Assembly: GCA_964494205.1 (NCBI GenBank)
Contig: CAZBRD010000001.1
Location: 186,001 to 250,000, forward strand
DNA length: 64,000 nucleotides
Source of the DNA: JBBTCX01 sp964494205
GTDB lineage: Bacteria > Planctomycetota > Phycisphaerae > UBA1845
Reading direction: 5' to 3'
This document shows positions 50,669 through 59,910 of the stretch, piece after piece. Made by a program: the position numbers and the translations under genes. How positions within the stretch are numbered: position 1 is the first letter of the stretch; every line of letters begins with the position of its first letter. Under the pieces are notes generated by a model. It saw only the letters and a list, made by a program, of their open reading frames with translations, was not told where the DNA came from and did not search any database.

Positions 50669-53446
50669 TTGTCTGACAAAATGCGCGTTCATATCCTCGC
50701 GAAGGAACTGAACGTTTCCAGTAAAGCAATCATCGACAAGTGCAAGGCCGAGGGTATCGACACGGTCAAGAACCATATGTCTACCCTCAGCGCCGGACTT
50801 CACGCCACCATTATCGAATGGTTCAGCGAGGGGGGGCACGAAAACACACTCGAGACCACCGATCGAATAGACCTTGATAAGGTTCGCGTTAAGCCAAAAC
50901 GGGTAACGAAATCGGGCAAGAGAATCGGAGATGAATCCGATTCGGCTACGGGCGTCGCTATCGCTGATGATGATGCCGTTGAGTCAGATGAGTCAGAGGT
51001 CACCGAAGTAGAAGAACCTGAAGTACCTGCCAGGGTCGCTGCTGAAGCGCCGCATCAGGTAAGTGCACCTGTTGCCAAGGTGCCAACCAATGTGGTTGAA
51101 GTGCCAACCGCCCCAGCGGAACGAGAGCTGACCCGTGCGGTCGCGGTTGCACCTGCAATTCCGCAGCCGGAAATTGTTGCTCCCGTCGTGCAACAGGTTG
51201 CACCTGCGGTGGTTGCTGCACCCGTTGAAGCTGAAGCGACAGAAACTCAAGCTCGCTCCAAGCCGCGCACAGCCCCGGCGCCAGCGGGACCGCAAAACGT
51301 TCCGGTTCCCGCCAAGCTCCAGGGGCCGCGCGTCGTCCGTTATGAAGCGCCGGATTATGACACACAGATTCCGCGGCGCGGTCCCGGCCCCGGTAGGCCC
51401 CCTATGCGGCCACCCGGTGGTGGACCCGATCTTCCTCCGCTTCCGCCGCGTGACGGTGCGAAAACCGACAAGGAAAAAGAGGCAGCCGCGCGCAAGTCGC
51501 GACTCAACACGCGTCGGGCCACGGGTCGCCTGGTTGAATCCGGCGAACGCATGGCTGAATGGCGCGATCAAGACTTGGCCGAGCGCCGCGAACGTCTGGC
51601 CGGTGCAACCGGTCGCCGTATTCACCGACGTCGCTCGACGGGCCCCGGGCAGCAAAATCAAACGACGGTTTCCGGTCCGAAGACGACTGCTACCCTGAAC
51701 GAACCCGTTCGCCTTAAGGATTTCTGCTCCGCCACCGGACAGAACTTCATTCAGTTGTTTAAGATTCTTAAGGACGACTTTGGCGTTCTCGCCAATATCA
51801 ACATGATTTTGCCCAACGACACTGCGCAATTGCTGGCCCTTCAGTTCGGCATCGAACTGACGGTCGTCCCGGCGAGGACGAAACTCGACGAATTGGAAGA
51901 CGAATTTAAGACGCACGAGCGCACGCATCCCGTGCCCAGGCCGCCGGTCGTTACGATTCTCGGCCACGTCGACCATGGAAAGACGAGCCTCCTGGACGCC
52001 ATTCGCAAGACCGACGTAGCCATGTCCGAGGACGGCGGAATCACGCAGCACATTGGTTCGTACCATATTCATACGGAACGTGGCGCGGTGACATTCCTTG
52101 ACACTCCCGGTCACCAGGCGTTCACTGCCATGCGTGCCCGCGGCGCCAAGCTGACAGACGTGGTTGTTCTCGTGGTGGCCGCCGACGACGGCGTCATGCC
52201 GCAGACGGTCGAGGCGATCAACCACGCCAAGGCTGCGAACGTGCCCATTGTGGTGGCCTATAACAAGATCGACCTAGGCGACCAGAACAAACTCAAGATT
52301 TACGGCAAGCTCTCTGAGATGGAGCTTGCGCCAACCGAGTGGGGCGGCAATGTTGACGTCATTCCCACATCAGCCACAACCGGCACGGGCATCAAGGAAC
52401 TAGTCAATCACCTTGCAGACCTGAGCAGCGTGCTGGACTTGAAGGCCGACCCGACTCTCCCCGCTTCGGGAACGGTGATTGAAGCTGAAACCAAATCCGG
52501 CGTTGGTCCAGTTGCTCGCGTACTCATGCAGGACGGTACCCTTCGGGTTGGCGATTTCGTCGTCATAGGCAACGCGGCGGGCAAAGTCCGAGCGATTGTC
52601 AGCGATTCCGGAGCACGTATCGACGAAGCCGGTCCAGCCATACCCGTGGAAGTCTGGGGGCTCGATGACGTTCCGTCATCCGGCGACAGGCTCTACCAAG
52701 TCGATAGTCTGCAACGCGCGAAGGAAATCGCGACCGAGGTAAAGCAGACTCGACTCGAGGGTAATCGCATTCAGATTCGCAAGGCCAAGAGCCTTGAAGA
52801 AATGTTGCTGCGTAAAGATTCGGATGAAGTTCCCGAGCTCAATGCGATCATTCGCGCCGATGTGGACGGTAGTATCGCCGCGCTGAAGCAATCGCTTTCC
52901 GAGATTCCGTCCGACAAAGTGAAGCTCACGATCCGGCACTCCGGCGTCGGTGCGGTGACTGACAGTGATATCCTGCTGGCTGCTACATCAGGCGGAGTGG
53001 TCGTAGCCTTCCGCGTGGAGGCATCCGTCGGGGCAAAGCGGCTTGCGGAACAACACGGCGTCGAGATTCGTTCCTATCGAATCATCTACGACGTAGTCGA
53101 CGACGTGAAAAAGGCGTTGGAAGGTCTGCTCGCCCCCGAAGAGAAACTGGAGGCCCGTGCGACGGTCGAAGTACGACAGATTTTCCACTTTGGAAAACTC
53201 GGTCTCGTCGCGGGTTGTTTTGTTCCTTCGGGAACAGTCGAACGCAGCCACCTCGCCAAGGTCGTTCGCGATGGCGTGGTGATCCGCGAAGGTTGCAAGT
53301 TCGCCTCGTTGCGTCGATTCAAGGACGACGTCAAGGAAGTTCGTGCGGGCATGGAGTGCGGTATTCGTCTCGACGGTTTTGACGATGTCCACGCGGGTGA
53401 CATTATCCAGACCTACGAGGTCATCAAAATTGCTCAGAAGTTGTAG
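50669..53446 (+). CDS. infB: Translation initiation factor IF-2
   Basis: A 925-residue IF-2, the GTPase that brings initiator tRNA to the ribosome. An IF2-N motif (MRVHILAKELNVSSKAIIDK), a long Ala/Val/Pro linker and a second N-domain near 350 precede the G domain: GHVDHGKTS near 432, DTPGHQAFTAM, NKIDL. Domains II-IV end with the usual C terminus (GDIIQTYEV). The TTG at 50669 is the likely start: GGAGG at 50657-50661 is seven bases upstream, while the first ATG at 50681 is too far. It lies 89 bases after nusA. Confidence 0.97.
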   Translation: MSDKMRVHILAKELNVSSKAIIDKCKAEGIDTVKNHMSTLSAGLHATIIEWFSEGGHENTLETTDRIDLDKVRVKPKRVTKSGKRIGDESDSATGVAIADDDAVESDESEVTEVEEPEVPARVAAEAPHQVSAPVAKVPTNVVEVPTAPAERELTRAVAVAPAIPQPEIVAPVVQQVAPAVVAAPVEAEATETQARSKPRTAPAPAGPQNVPVPAKLQGPRVVRYEAPDYDTQIPRRGPGPGRPPMRPPGGGPDLPPLPPRDGAKTDKEKEAAARKSRLNTRRATGRLVESGERMAEWRDQDLAERRERLAGATGRRIHRRRSTGPGQQNQTTVSGPKTTATLNEPVRLKDFCSATGQNFIQLFKILKDDFGVLANINMILPNDTAQLLALQFGIELTVVPARTKLDELEDEFKTHERTHPVPRPPVVTILGHVDHGKTSLLDAIRKTDVAMSEDGGITQHIGSYHIHTERGAVTFLDTPGHQAFTAMRARGAKLTDVVVLVVAADDGVMPQTVEAINHAKAANVPIVVAYNKIDLGDQNKLKIYGKLSEMELAPTEWGGNVDVIPTSATTGTGIKELVNHLADLSSVLDLKADPTLPASGTVIEAETKSGVGPVARVLMQDGTLRVGDFVVIGNAAGKVRAIVSDSGARIDEAGPAIPVEVWGLDDVPSSGDRLYQVDSLQRAKEIATEVKQTRLEGNRIQIRKAKSLEEMLLRKDSDEVPELNAIIRADVDGSIAALKQSLSEIPSDKVKLTIRHSGVGAVTDSDILLAATSGGVVVAFRVEASVGAKRLAEQHGVEIRSYRIIYDVVDDVKKALEGLLAPEEKLEARATVEVRQIFHFGKLGLVAGCFVPSGTVERSHLAKVVRDGVVIREGCKFASLRRFKDDVKEVRAGMECGIRLDGFDDVHAGDIIQTYEVIKIAQKL

Positions 53447-53557
53447 TTTGCAACCTTTGTTCGTCGGCGACGTAGTATTCAGTAGTCGTAGGTACGCTCA
53501 GTGCATGGTTCAAGGCGCGGTTTCCGTCGTTGCCGTCTGCATCCAATCCGGTAAGCC

Positions 53558-54697
53558 ATGATTGAATTTAAGGCGGAGTGCGGTCATACCGTCCGTGCAC
53601 GAGACGAAGACGCAGGAGCTGTCGTTCGTTGCTCCTATTGTGGCAAGAACGCCAAAGTTCCTGAGGACGCGGAACGCGATCTGGACGCGCTTTTCCGCGA
53701 AATCCAAAGCGATACACCGCAAAGCTCGGTCATCGCACCGGCACCACGGCGTAAACGATCGTTCTTTTCACGTCGAAAGTCGATAGCGGGCGAGTTCAAT
53801 CCTTTCCCGCTGATTATGCGGCTCGTGTATGCCTCCGTGCTCATCGTCATCGTCGTCGTGCTTTACCAGAAAGCGGTGAAGCCGATGCTGGACGATGCTG
53901 GCAAGAAGCCCCGGCCGGGAAGAATGGCTGTGCAGCAGAATTCCCCGCAGGCGCCGCAGGATGAAAACTCTACGCGACGTCGCAGTGCGGGTTACATCGG
54001 AGGTTCGCTTGGTTCCGGGTTGTTTGTGCGCTCGACACCGCCTGGGGCAGCCGTCTATTGCATCGAGTCTGCGAAAGCGACCAGCCGTGGACGCATAAAC
54101 AAGATAAAGGGAAGTACGCAGATTACGTCGGAAGATGGCACGCAGAATCTCTCCGACGGAACTTATGTGGTTGAGTTTGTGTTTGCCATCAACGATCCGA
54201 AGTTGACCAGCTACCGCGGTTACAGCGAGTTTCGTCGACCGGCTGAAGAGGGTTCCGACGCTCAACGACGCGAACTTATTGAATCCTATTTCATACCTGA
54301 CGATGCGTCGGATGTATTCATCGCGGATGTGGAAGATCAAAAGTACATTGTGCGTCAGTATCGAGACATCGAAATTCAGCAGGGTCAGCCAAAGGCGGTG
54401 CGTGCCCTGTTCCTGCCCCGTCTCGCCAAGGAAGGACAACCGGGGTTCTCGATTGAAGACCTGGTGAACAGCTATCTGTCGCTCGAGGCGAAGGCGTATG
54501 CGTTTAACGAGTCGCACGTAAACAGTGAGTTGAATTACCACGGCGTGCCGGAAGGTGATCGGCGTTGGGTGATGGAGGCGCTGGCGCGAGTAGGTGTGAT
54601 TTCCTATGTGATGCCCGATGGCCGTACGCGCATTTTCCGTATCGGAGTCAACGACGGGGCATTCACACAGCGAGTGATTCGCGAACACAAAGGATGA
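53558..54697 (+). CDS. Zinc-ribbon and single-TM protein of unknown function
   Basis: A 379-residue protein. Residues 1-35 hold a zinc-ribbon-like FKAECGHTVRARDEDAG and VVRCSYCGKNAKVP. A basic region follows, then one transmembrane helix (LVYASVLIVIVVVLYQ, about 90-105). The rest is extracytoplasmic by the positive-inside rule: a Pro/Gln-rich link, a beta-rich domain (GLFVRSTPPGAAVYCIE) and a helical end. I do not recognise it. Its stop overlaps the next gene by four bases (ATGA), so it is part of the infB-ylxP-rbfA operon, although nothing in it suggests a ribosomal role. Confidence 0.8.
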   Translation: MIEFKAECGHTVRARDEDAGAVVRCSYCGKNAKVPEDAERDLDALFREIQSDTPQSSVIAPAPRRKRSFFSRRKSIAGEFNPFPLIMRLVYASVLIVIVVVLYQKAVKPMLDDAGKKPRPGRMAVQQNSPQAPQDENSTRRRSAGYIGGSLGSGLFVRSTPPGAAVYCIESAKATSRGRINKIKGSTQITSEDGTQNLSDGTYVVEFVFAINDPKLTSYRGYSEFRRPAEEGSDAQRRELIESYFIPDDASDVFIADVEDQKYIVRQYRDIEIQQGQPKAVRALFLPRLAKEGQPGFSIEDLVNSYLSLEAKAYAFNESHVNSELNYHGVPEGDRRWVMEALARVGVISYVMPDGRTRIFRIGVNDGAFTQRVIREHKG

Positions 54698-54975
54698 TTG
54701 TAGGAGTGATGAAAGTTGATGTGGCGCTATTCGATGCTCAATCGCTGAAGGACAAGCGGCGGGTGCTTCAGAGCTTTAAGCAGCGGGTGCGCGACAAGTT
54801 CAATGTTTCGATTTCGGAAGTCGCCCACGGCGATTCGCCGAAGCGAAGTCAAATTGGTATCGCCCTGGTCTGCGATGAATCGCGGGTGGTCCATGCCCAG
54901 TTGGACAAGATTGTCGAGATGTTCCGGCATACGCCCGGGTTGACGCTGGTGGATTACCAAAGGGAGTTGCTGTAG
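54694..54975 (+). CDS. ylxP: DUF503 family protein
   Basis: A 93-residue DUF503 protein, the small protein conserved between infB and rbfA in many bacteria (YlxP in Bacillus). Motifs: MIVGVMKVDVALFDAQSLKD, KRRVLQSFKQRVRDKFNVSI and SEVAHGDSPKRSQIGIALV. Implicated in RNA binding/ribosome maturation, mechanism unclear. The ATG at 54694 overlaps the previous stop by four bases. Confidence 0.92.
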   Translation: MIVGVMKVDVALFDAQSLKDKRRVLQSFKQRVRDKFNVSISEVAHGDSPKRSQIGIALVCDESRVVHAQLDKIVEMFRHTPGLTLVDYQRELL

Positions 54976-55005
54976 GCGCCGTTGCCGTCGCCGATTGAGA
55001 CATAA

Positions 55006-55473
55006 ATGAAGCCATTTCGCCGAGAAAAAGTTGCCAGCCGAATCCACGAGATCATCGGCGACGTGCTCATTCACGGGCTGAATGATCCGCGCATCGATCC
55101 GTTGACGACAATCACCCGCGTCGAGGTTAGCGCCGACCTGTTGATCGCACGCGTGTACGTCAGCGTCCCCGGCGGCGAAGCGATCGAACGGTTGTCGCTC
55201 GTCGGCCTCCGTCATGCGGGCGGCCACGTTCGTCGCGAAGTGGCGCGCAATCTCGATCTCCGTCAGTGCCCGGAGATTCGCTTTGAAATCGACGAGCGAG
55301 CGAAAAAAGTTCGCGATATCATGCGGTTACTGGAAGAAAACCGCCGCCAGAATCCGCAATTGTTTCCTGAAGAGGATGAGGATGCCGATGTTGCGGACGC
55401 GAAGGTCGCCGACGAAGAGGAATTCGACGACGATGACTTCGAAGGGGAAGACACCGAGAAAGATGGTCATTGA
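55006..55473 (+). CDS. rbfA: Ribosome-binding factor A
   Basis: A 155-residue RbfA, a KH-like cold-shock factor for 30S maturation. RREKVASRIHEIIGDVLIHG, DPLTTITRVEVSADLLIARV and IRFEIDERAKKVRDIMRLLE match the family. The C-terminal 35 residues are an extra, very acidic tail (EEDEDADVADAKVADEEEFD), not typical of E. coli RbfA. It follows ylxP after 30 bases. Confidence 0.94.
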   Translation: MKPFRREKVASRIHEIIGDVLIHGLNDPRIDPLTTITRVEVSADLLIARVYVSVPGGEAIERLSLVGLRHAGGHVRREVARNLDLRQCPEIRFEIDERAKKVRDIMRLLEENRRQNPQLFPEEDEDADVADAKVADEEEFDDDDFEGEDTEKDGH

Positions 55474-55488
55474 TTCAGGAGTTCGTTC

Positions 55489-56163
55489 ATGAAGAACGGA
55501 ACGATGTACGCAACGCGATTGAAGAAGGCGATCTCAGCTGCCAAGCAGTCCGCCGGCAAAGTCGAAGTTCCCGAAATGATGGACTCGATCCGTCAGCTGG
55601 CCGTCGCGGTCATGGGCGTGAGCTGCGCGCCGAACGAAGCCGAGCGTCGGGTCAAGCAACTCGTCGAAACGATGGTCGACTGGAACGAAGTGCGCGTGTC
55701 GACGCCGCTGGAAGTTTGTATCGCGTGCGGAATCACCGCGTCGGACGGGCTGGAACAGGCGACCCAGCTTATTCGCGTGCTCAGGTCCATATACCACAAG
55801 GAAAACCTGGTGTCGCTCGATCGACTTAAGTCGCTGGGCCGACGCGAAGCGCGGCAGTATCTCGAACAGATCGACGGCATCGACCCTTACACGGTAGCGG
55901 CGATTGTGCTCTGGAGCCTCGGCGGCCACGCAATTCCGGTGAACGATCGGCTGCTTCACGTCTTGCGCGACGGCGATCTGGTCAACCCAGAGTCGGATCG
56001 CGGCGAGATACAGGCGTTCCTCGAGCGTCACGTGCCCGCGAACCAAGCGAAGGAATTCTGCCTGACGATGCAGTCATACAAGCCGAAGGCCGGTGGGTCT
56101 TCCTCCAAGTCAAAATCAACGGATAGCAAAAAGAAACCCAAGGCCAAGAAAGCGACCGCCTGA
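55489..56163 (+). CDS. HhH-GPD-like protein with apparent loss of catalytic residues
   Basis: A 224-residue protein with the endonuclease III fold: an HhH at LEQIDGIDPYTVAAIVLWSL, followed by GGHAIPVNDRLLHVLRDGD. Compared with Nth, the catalytic Lys of the HhH is Tyr (DPYT) and the catalytic Asp of the GVD segment is Asn (PVNDRLL; the next residue is Asp). The four iron-sulphur cysteines are absent. The last 25 residues are Lys/Ser-rich. It may bind DNA or RNA without glycosylase activity. It sits in the rbfA operon after 15 bases. A different alignment could place Asp one residue later and rescue activity. Confidence 0.8.
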   Translation: MKNGTMYATRLKKAISAAKQSAGKVEVPEMMDSIRQLAVAVMGVSCAPNEAERRVKQLVETMVDWNEVRVSTPLEVCIACGITASDGLEQATQLIRVLRSIYHKENLVSLDRLKSLGRREARQYLEQIDGIDPYTVAAIVLWSLGGHAIPVNDRLLHVLRDGDLVNPESDRGEIQAFLERHVPANQAKEFCLTMQSYKPKAGGSSSKSKSTDSKKKPKAKKATA

Positions 56164-56279
56164 TTTCGAAGTTCACGCAATCCGGCGTGCCTCCGATATA
56201 ATGAATGTGCGGCACCCATCCATGACGGACGTTGGGCAGCCGCACAGGACTCCCACTGTTTCGACATGGATGGTCACGC

Positions 56280-59200
56280 ATGTTCATGAAGCGCTCTCCG
56301 CAAACCACACGGGACATTCTCTTTCAGGTTTTGAATTCGCATAACTTCGTCAGGCGGCTACCGGGCGCGCGACTGGTGATCGCATTGACGCTCGCGATCG
56401 TGTGCGCCGGTTGCGCGACGACGCAAACCAACGGCGCAGCAAGCTCAAAGGGTGAGCAATCGCCCGCATTGTCATCGGGCGACTTGCAGAAGGCACGAAC
56501 GCCGCTTGCGCGGATTGAACCCTCTGTCGCTAAGCCCACAGCCGCCGCCAATATCGCGCCACTGAGCGACCGATCCACACGCCAGATAGCGACAGCCAAA
56601 GAGTTGATGAACGATCAGCGTTATACGGAAGCTGCGCTGGAACTGGAGAAGGCGCTTCGCTACGACCCGAACCACCCCACGATGCAACGCGCATTAGCTC
56701 AACTTCATTGGGCCGCCGGCAACACGCCACGCGCCAAGCAGCACGCATCGGAAGCCATCCGTCTGAATCCCGACGATGCTGTCGCGCAATACATTTCCGG
56801 TCGCGCGCAATTGAGCGACGGGGATGTCGCGGCTGCCGTCGTTTCGCTGCGAACCGCCAAGTTGTGCACCGATTATGAAGCAGACGCAACGGTGGCTGCG
56901 CTATGCACGTACTACCTTGGCGAATCACTCAATCGCGACGGTTATCTGGAAGCTGCCCTCACTCAGTATGAGGAATTCGAAAAGCGCGCGGCTAAATTAA
57001 GTGATCTGCCTCCACAATCTGAAATAGCACTGGTGTGGCAGCGCGGTCGTGGACCGGTCAATGTGGCCAAGGCTGACTTACTCGAAAAACTTGGTCGTTA
57101 TTCTGAGGCCGCTGATGCTCTCGCTGTTTTCGCCAATGAACCCAAAGAGCACGCTGCGGGCGTCAAACGTTACGTGCAACTGCTGGCGAAGGCGAAACGT
57201 TTTGACGAGGCGCTGAAAGCCGCAGGCTCGCTCGATTCGACAGATTCCGAATCCTTCCGCCTGACACTGGAGATCTATCGCTTGTCGGGTAAGCCCGAAC
57301 GCGCGATCGATGAACTCCGCACGAGACTTAATAAACCAGACGCCGATCCGCAGTCCGCGCTGTTGATGGCTGACCTGTTGCAAGAATTGAACCGCGGCGG
57401 AGAAATCGCAACCGAATTGCAGCGCTACCTCGACAGTCATCCCAAAGCCTACGCGGTTCGCGAGCGCCTTATCGACGAACTCATCCAGCGCAAAGCATGG
57501 GGAGATGTCCTGCTCGCGGCTGCGGGGGGGCTTGAACACAGTCCGGAAAAGCAATCCGAAATCGAATCGAAAATAGGTACGCTGACCAGCGAAAAATCCA
57601 TACTGGAATCAGCGCTGGCTGAATCTCGCGATGGCAGCGCACAACTTTCTTACCTGCGAGGGTTTCTTCTGGCGCAAGCTGGTCGGAGTGCCGAGGCCGA
57701 AACGTGGTATCGCAAGAGTCTCGACGCGGACAAGAAGTACATTCCCGCGCGCGCTGGGCTCGCAAAGTTGTTCATGGACGATTACCGCTACGATGACGCT
57801 CTCAAGATTGCCAGCCGACCAGATGCGAACGTTGTCGAAGACGCGAGGCTGGAGTTCGTCTTGGGGCAGATTTACGACCGTCTCGATGATGGAAGGGAAG
57901 CCGAGGCGCATTTCCGCGCCGCGCTCGAGGCGGACCGCACCAACGTCGACGCACTCCTTGCGCTCGCCCGGTTGGCTCGTCGTTCGGGCGACCTATTGCA
58001 GGCACAGCAACATTTGCAGGCGCTGCTCAAGCAGGACCCCACGAACGAAGCGGGTCGCGAGGCCCTTGCATTTGTCTATCTCGACCGCAGCGAAGTGAAC
58101 GCGGCGCTGAAGGAGGTAGAAGAACTTTCGCGAACAGCTAAGACCCCAACAACGCGCGTGCGGGCTAAAGCACTCGTCGAGCAAACACGGGCGGCCGATT
58201 TCGATGCCTATCGCAACGAGCTCTTTCAAGCAATGAAAGAGTACAAACCCGACGCTGCCACCTGGATCGCCATCGCGGAAACATACATCGGCACCGAAGA
58301 AAGCAAGACGCGCGATGCATTTGCCGAGGCGTTGAAGCTTGAGCCCAAGAGTGAGGAAGCCCTGATCGGCCTGAAGGATGCCGAACGACGCTTGTTGAAC
58401 TTTGAAAGCGCGTCAACGCATCTCAATGAGCTGCTGCGTCGTCGACCCAATCGTCACCCATGGCGACTCGGACTGATCGACCTGCAGCTTGCCATGGGCG
58501 AAATGGATTCTGCCATTCAGACTTGTCGCGCCCAAACATTACGAACTGATCTGGATGCTCGGATCCTTCGTGCTTACCAGGCCAAACTGATCGATGTTCT
58601 CGATCAAGCGCATCGCGACGACGAAGTCATTGAAACAATCAACAAGCTGCGCGACTCCGGTGCGGACACGAACTTCTGGACGATGCAGTTGGGACGCGTG
58701 CTGGAAGATCGCAAAAAGTCCGCGGAGGCAGCCGCACTCTATGAGTCCGTGTGGAAGGACGATCCCAGACACCCCACCGCGTGGCGCGATTTTGTCTTCG
58801 CCGCCGCCGATGCCGGCAAGACCACTCAAGCAGGCCAGCAGGTGCTGGAGCGATTGTACGACGATCCGGAAAACGAAGGATTGATCGCCATGCTCGTCCG
58901 CGTGCAGCGTTCCGCTAAACGTTGGGATGACGGCACGGAACTGATTCTGAATCGGCTCGTGAAAACAGATGAGCGCGAGGGAATCCAAAACTGGTGGATC
59001 GAATTGCTGGACCACGCGGAGCAGTACGATCGCGCGATCGATTTGATCGAAAAACTTCTCGATGAGGCGATCGACACAGCCAACTCCATGCAGGGCCAAG
59101 CGCCCGACGAAGAGAAAAAGGCCGATTTCGATCGACTGGTACTCAAGCCCAACAGCCCGCCATCCATGGAAGCCCTCCAGGACCGCGTGCACCAGCTTCG

Positions 59201-59828
59201 CCAGATACTGACTCAGTTACTCATGAAGAGTGAACGTTCCCGAGACGCGGAACGGATGCTGCTGCAGTGGCTGGAGCAGTCGCGCGACCCTCGCAGTCAA
59301 TTTGACTATCTTCGCCTGTTGAGCGCCGTGCATCAGGTGCTTGGAAACGACGATCAGGCGCAGGAGGCGATCGAGCGCGCGCTCGCGGTTCGGCCGGACA
59401 AGGTCTTGTTCAACGACGTCGCCTACGGCTGGATCAATCGGGGCAAGAAACTCACCGACGCCGAAAAGATGATCCGCGTCGCACTGGCTGATGAACCGCA
59501 GTCAGCCGCCTTTCTCGACACTTACGGTTGGCTGATGTACAAGAAAGGGGAGTACGGTGAAGCCGTCAAATGGCTGACTCGCGCCATCAAGAACGCGGGC
59601 AATCCCGACGGCGTGCTTCACGACCATCTGGGCGATGCGTATTGGCGACAGAATCAGAAGTCGGCGGCTGTTGAACAATGGTCACGCGCTTCGGAGCTGA
59701 TCACCAAACTCAAAGATAAGGAAATCAGCAGCACGGATGAACGCCGCGTCCGCCAGTTTGTGCAACAGAAAATCGATAATGCGAAAGCGGGCCGCGACCC
59801 AGCTGTCGCCCCGATCGGTGAAAAATAG
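56280..59828 (+). CDS. Large TPR lipoprotein
   Basis: An 1182-residue protein. The N terminus is LVIALTLAIVCAGCATT, a hydrophobic signal ending in lipobox VCAGC (Cys about 45), so it is probably outer-membrane or periplasmic. About 25-30 degenerate TPR units follow (AKELMNDQRYTEAALELEKA, AVAQYISGRAQLSDGDVAA, ARLEFVLGQIYDRLDDGREA, AAFLDTYGWLMYKKGEYGEA). The layout resembles outer-membrane TPR proteins that serve exopolysaccharide or PEP-CTERM export. The ATG at 56280 is used; a TTG at 56232 in frame is less supported. It could be cotranscribed with the HhH gene 116 bases upstream. Confidence 0.88.
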   Translation: MFMKRSPQTTRDILFQVLNSHNFVRRLPGARLVIALTLAIVCAGCATTQTNGAASSKGEQSPALSSGDLQKARTPLARIEPSVAKPTAAANIAPLSDRSTRQIATAKELMNDQRYTEAALELEKALRYDPNHPTMQRALAQLHWAAGNTPRAKQHASEAIRLNPDDAVAQYISGRAQLSDGDVAAAVVSLRTAKLCTDYEADATVAALCTYYLGESLNRDGYLEAALTQYEEFEKRAAKLSDLPPQSEIALVWQRGRGPVNVAKADLLEKLGRYSEAADALAVFANEPKEHAAGVKRYVQLLAKAKRFDEALKAAGSLDSTDSESFRLTLEIYRLSGKPERAIDELRTRLNKPDADPQSALLMADLLQELNRGGEIATELQRYLDSHPKAYAVRERLIDELIQRKAWGDVLLAAAGGLEHSPEKQSEIESKIGTLTSEKSILESALAESRDGSAQLSYLRGFLLAQAGRSAEAETWYRKSLDADKKYIPARAGLAKLFMDDYRYDDALKIASRPDANVVEDARLEFVLGQIYDRLDDGREAEAHFRAALEADRTNVDALLALARLARRSGDLLQAQQHLQALLKQDPTNEAGREALAFVYLDRSEVNAALKEVEELSRTAKTPTTRVRAKALVEQTRAADFDAYRNELFQAMKEYKPDAATWIAIAETYIGTEESKTRDAFAEALKLEPKSEEALIGLKDAERRLLNFESASTHLNELLRRRPNRHPWRLGLIDLQLAMGEMDSAIQTCRAQTLRTDLDARILRAYQAKLIDVLDQAHRDDEVIETINKLRDSGADTNFWTMQLGRVLEDRKKSAEAAALYESVWKDDPRHPTAWRDFVFAAADAGKTTQAGQQVLERLYDDPENEGLIAMLVRVQRSAKRWDDGTELILNRLVKTDEREGIQNWWIELLDHAEQYDRAIDLIEKLLDEAIDTANSMQGQAPDEEKKADFDRLVLKPNSPPSMEALQDRVHQLRQILTQLLMKSERSRDAERMLLQWLEQSRDPRSQFDYLRLLSAVHQVLGNDDQAQEAIERALAVRPDKVLFNDVAYGWINRGKKLTDAEKMIRVALADEPQSAAFLDTYGWLMYKKGEYGEAVKWLTRAIKNAGNPDGVLHDHLGDAYWRQNQKSAAVEQWSRASELITKLKDKEISSTDERRVRQFVQQKIDNAKAGRDPAVAPIGEK

Positions 59829-59862
59829 GCTACGAGGTTTATTGACACAATTACCTTTATGC

Positions 59863-59888
59863 TGGTGCGAGAATCCTTTCTCGCACCA
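59863..59888. repeat. Palindromic repeat, copy C
   Basis: TGGTGCGAGAA / TTCTCGCACCA with loop TCCT, an 11-bp perfect stem. It lies between the TPR gene and yebC, 22 bases before the yebC start. Confidence 0.9.
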
Positions 59889-59910
59889 AGCGTTTGACGG
59901 GAGCAAAGAC

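Noticed and set aside
50993..52225. A 410-residue minus-strand frame
   Set aside because: It is antisense to infB, whose domains are unmistakable; the Ala/Pro/Val-rich linker suppresses stops on the other strand.
53768..54688. A 306-residue minus-strand frame
   Set aside because: It lies opposite a gene with a zinc ribbon, a transmembrane helix and an operon overlap; composition is typical of a shadow.
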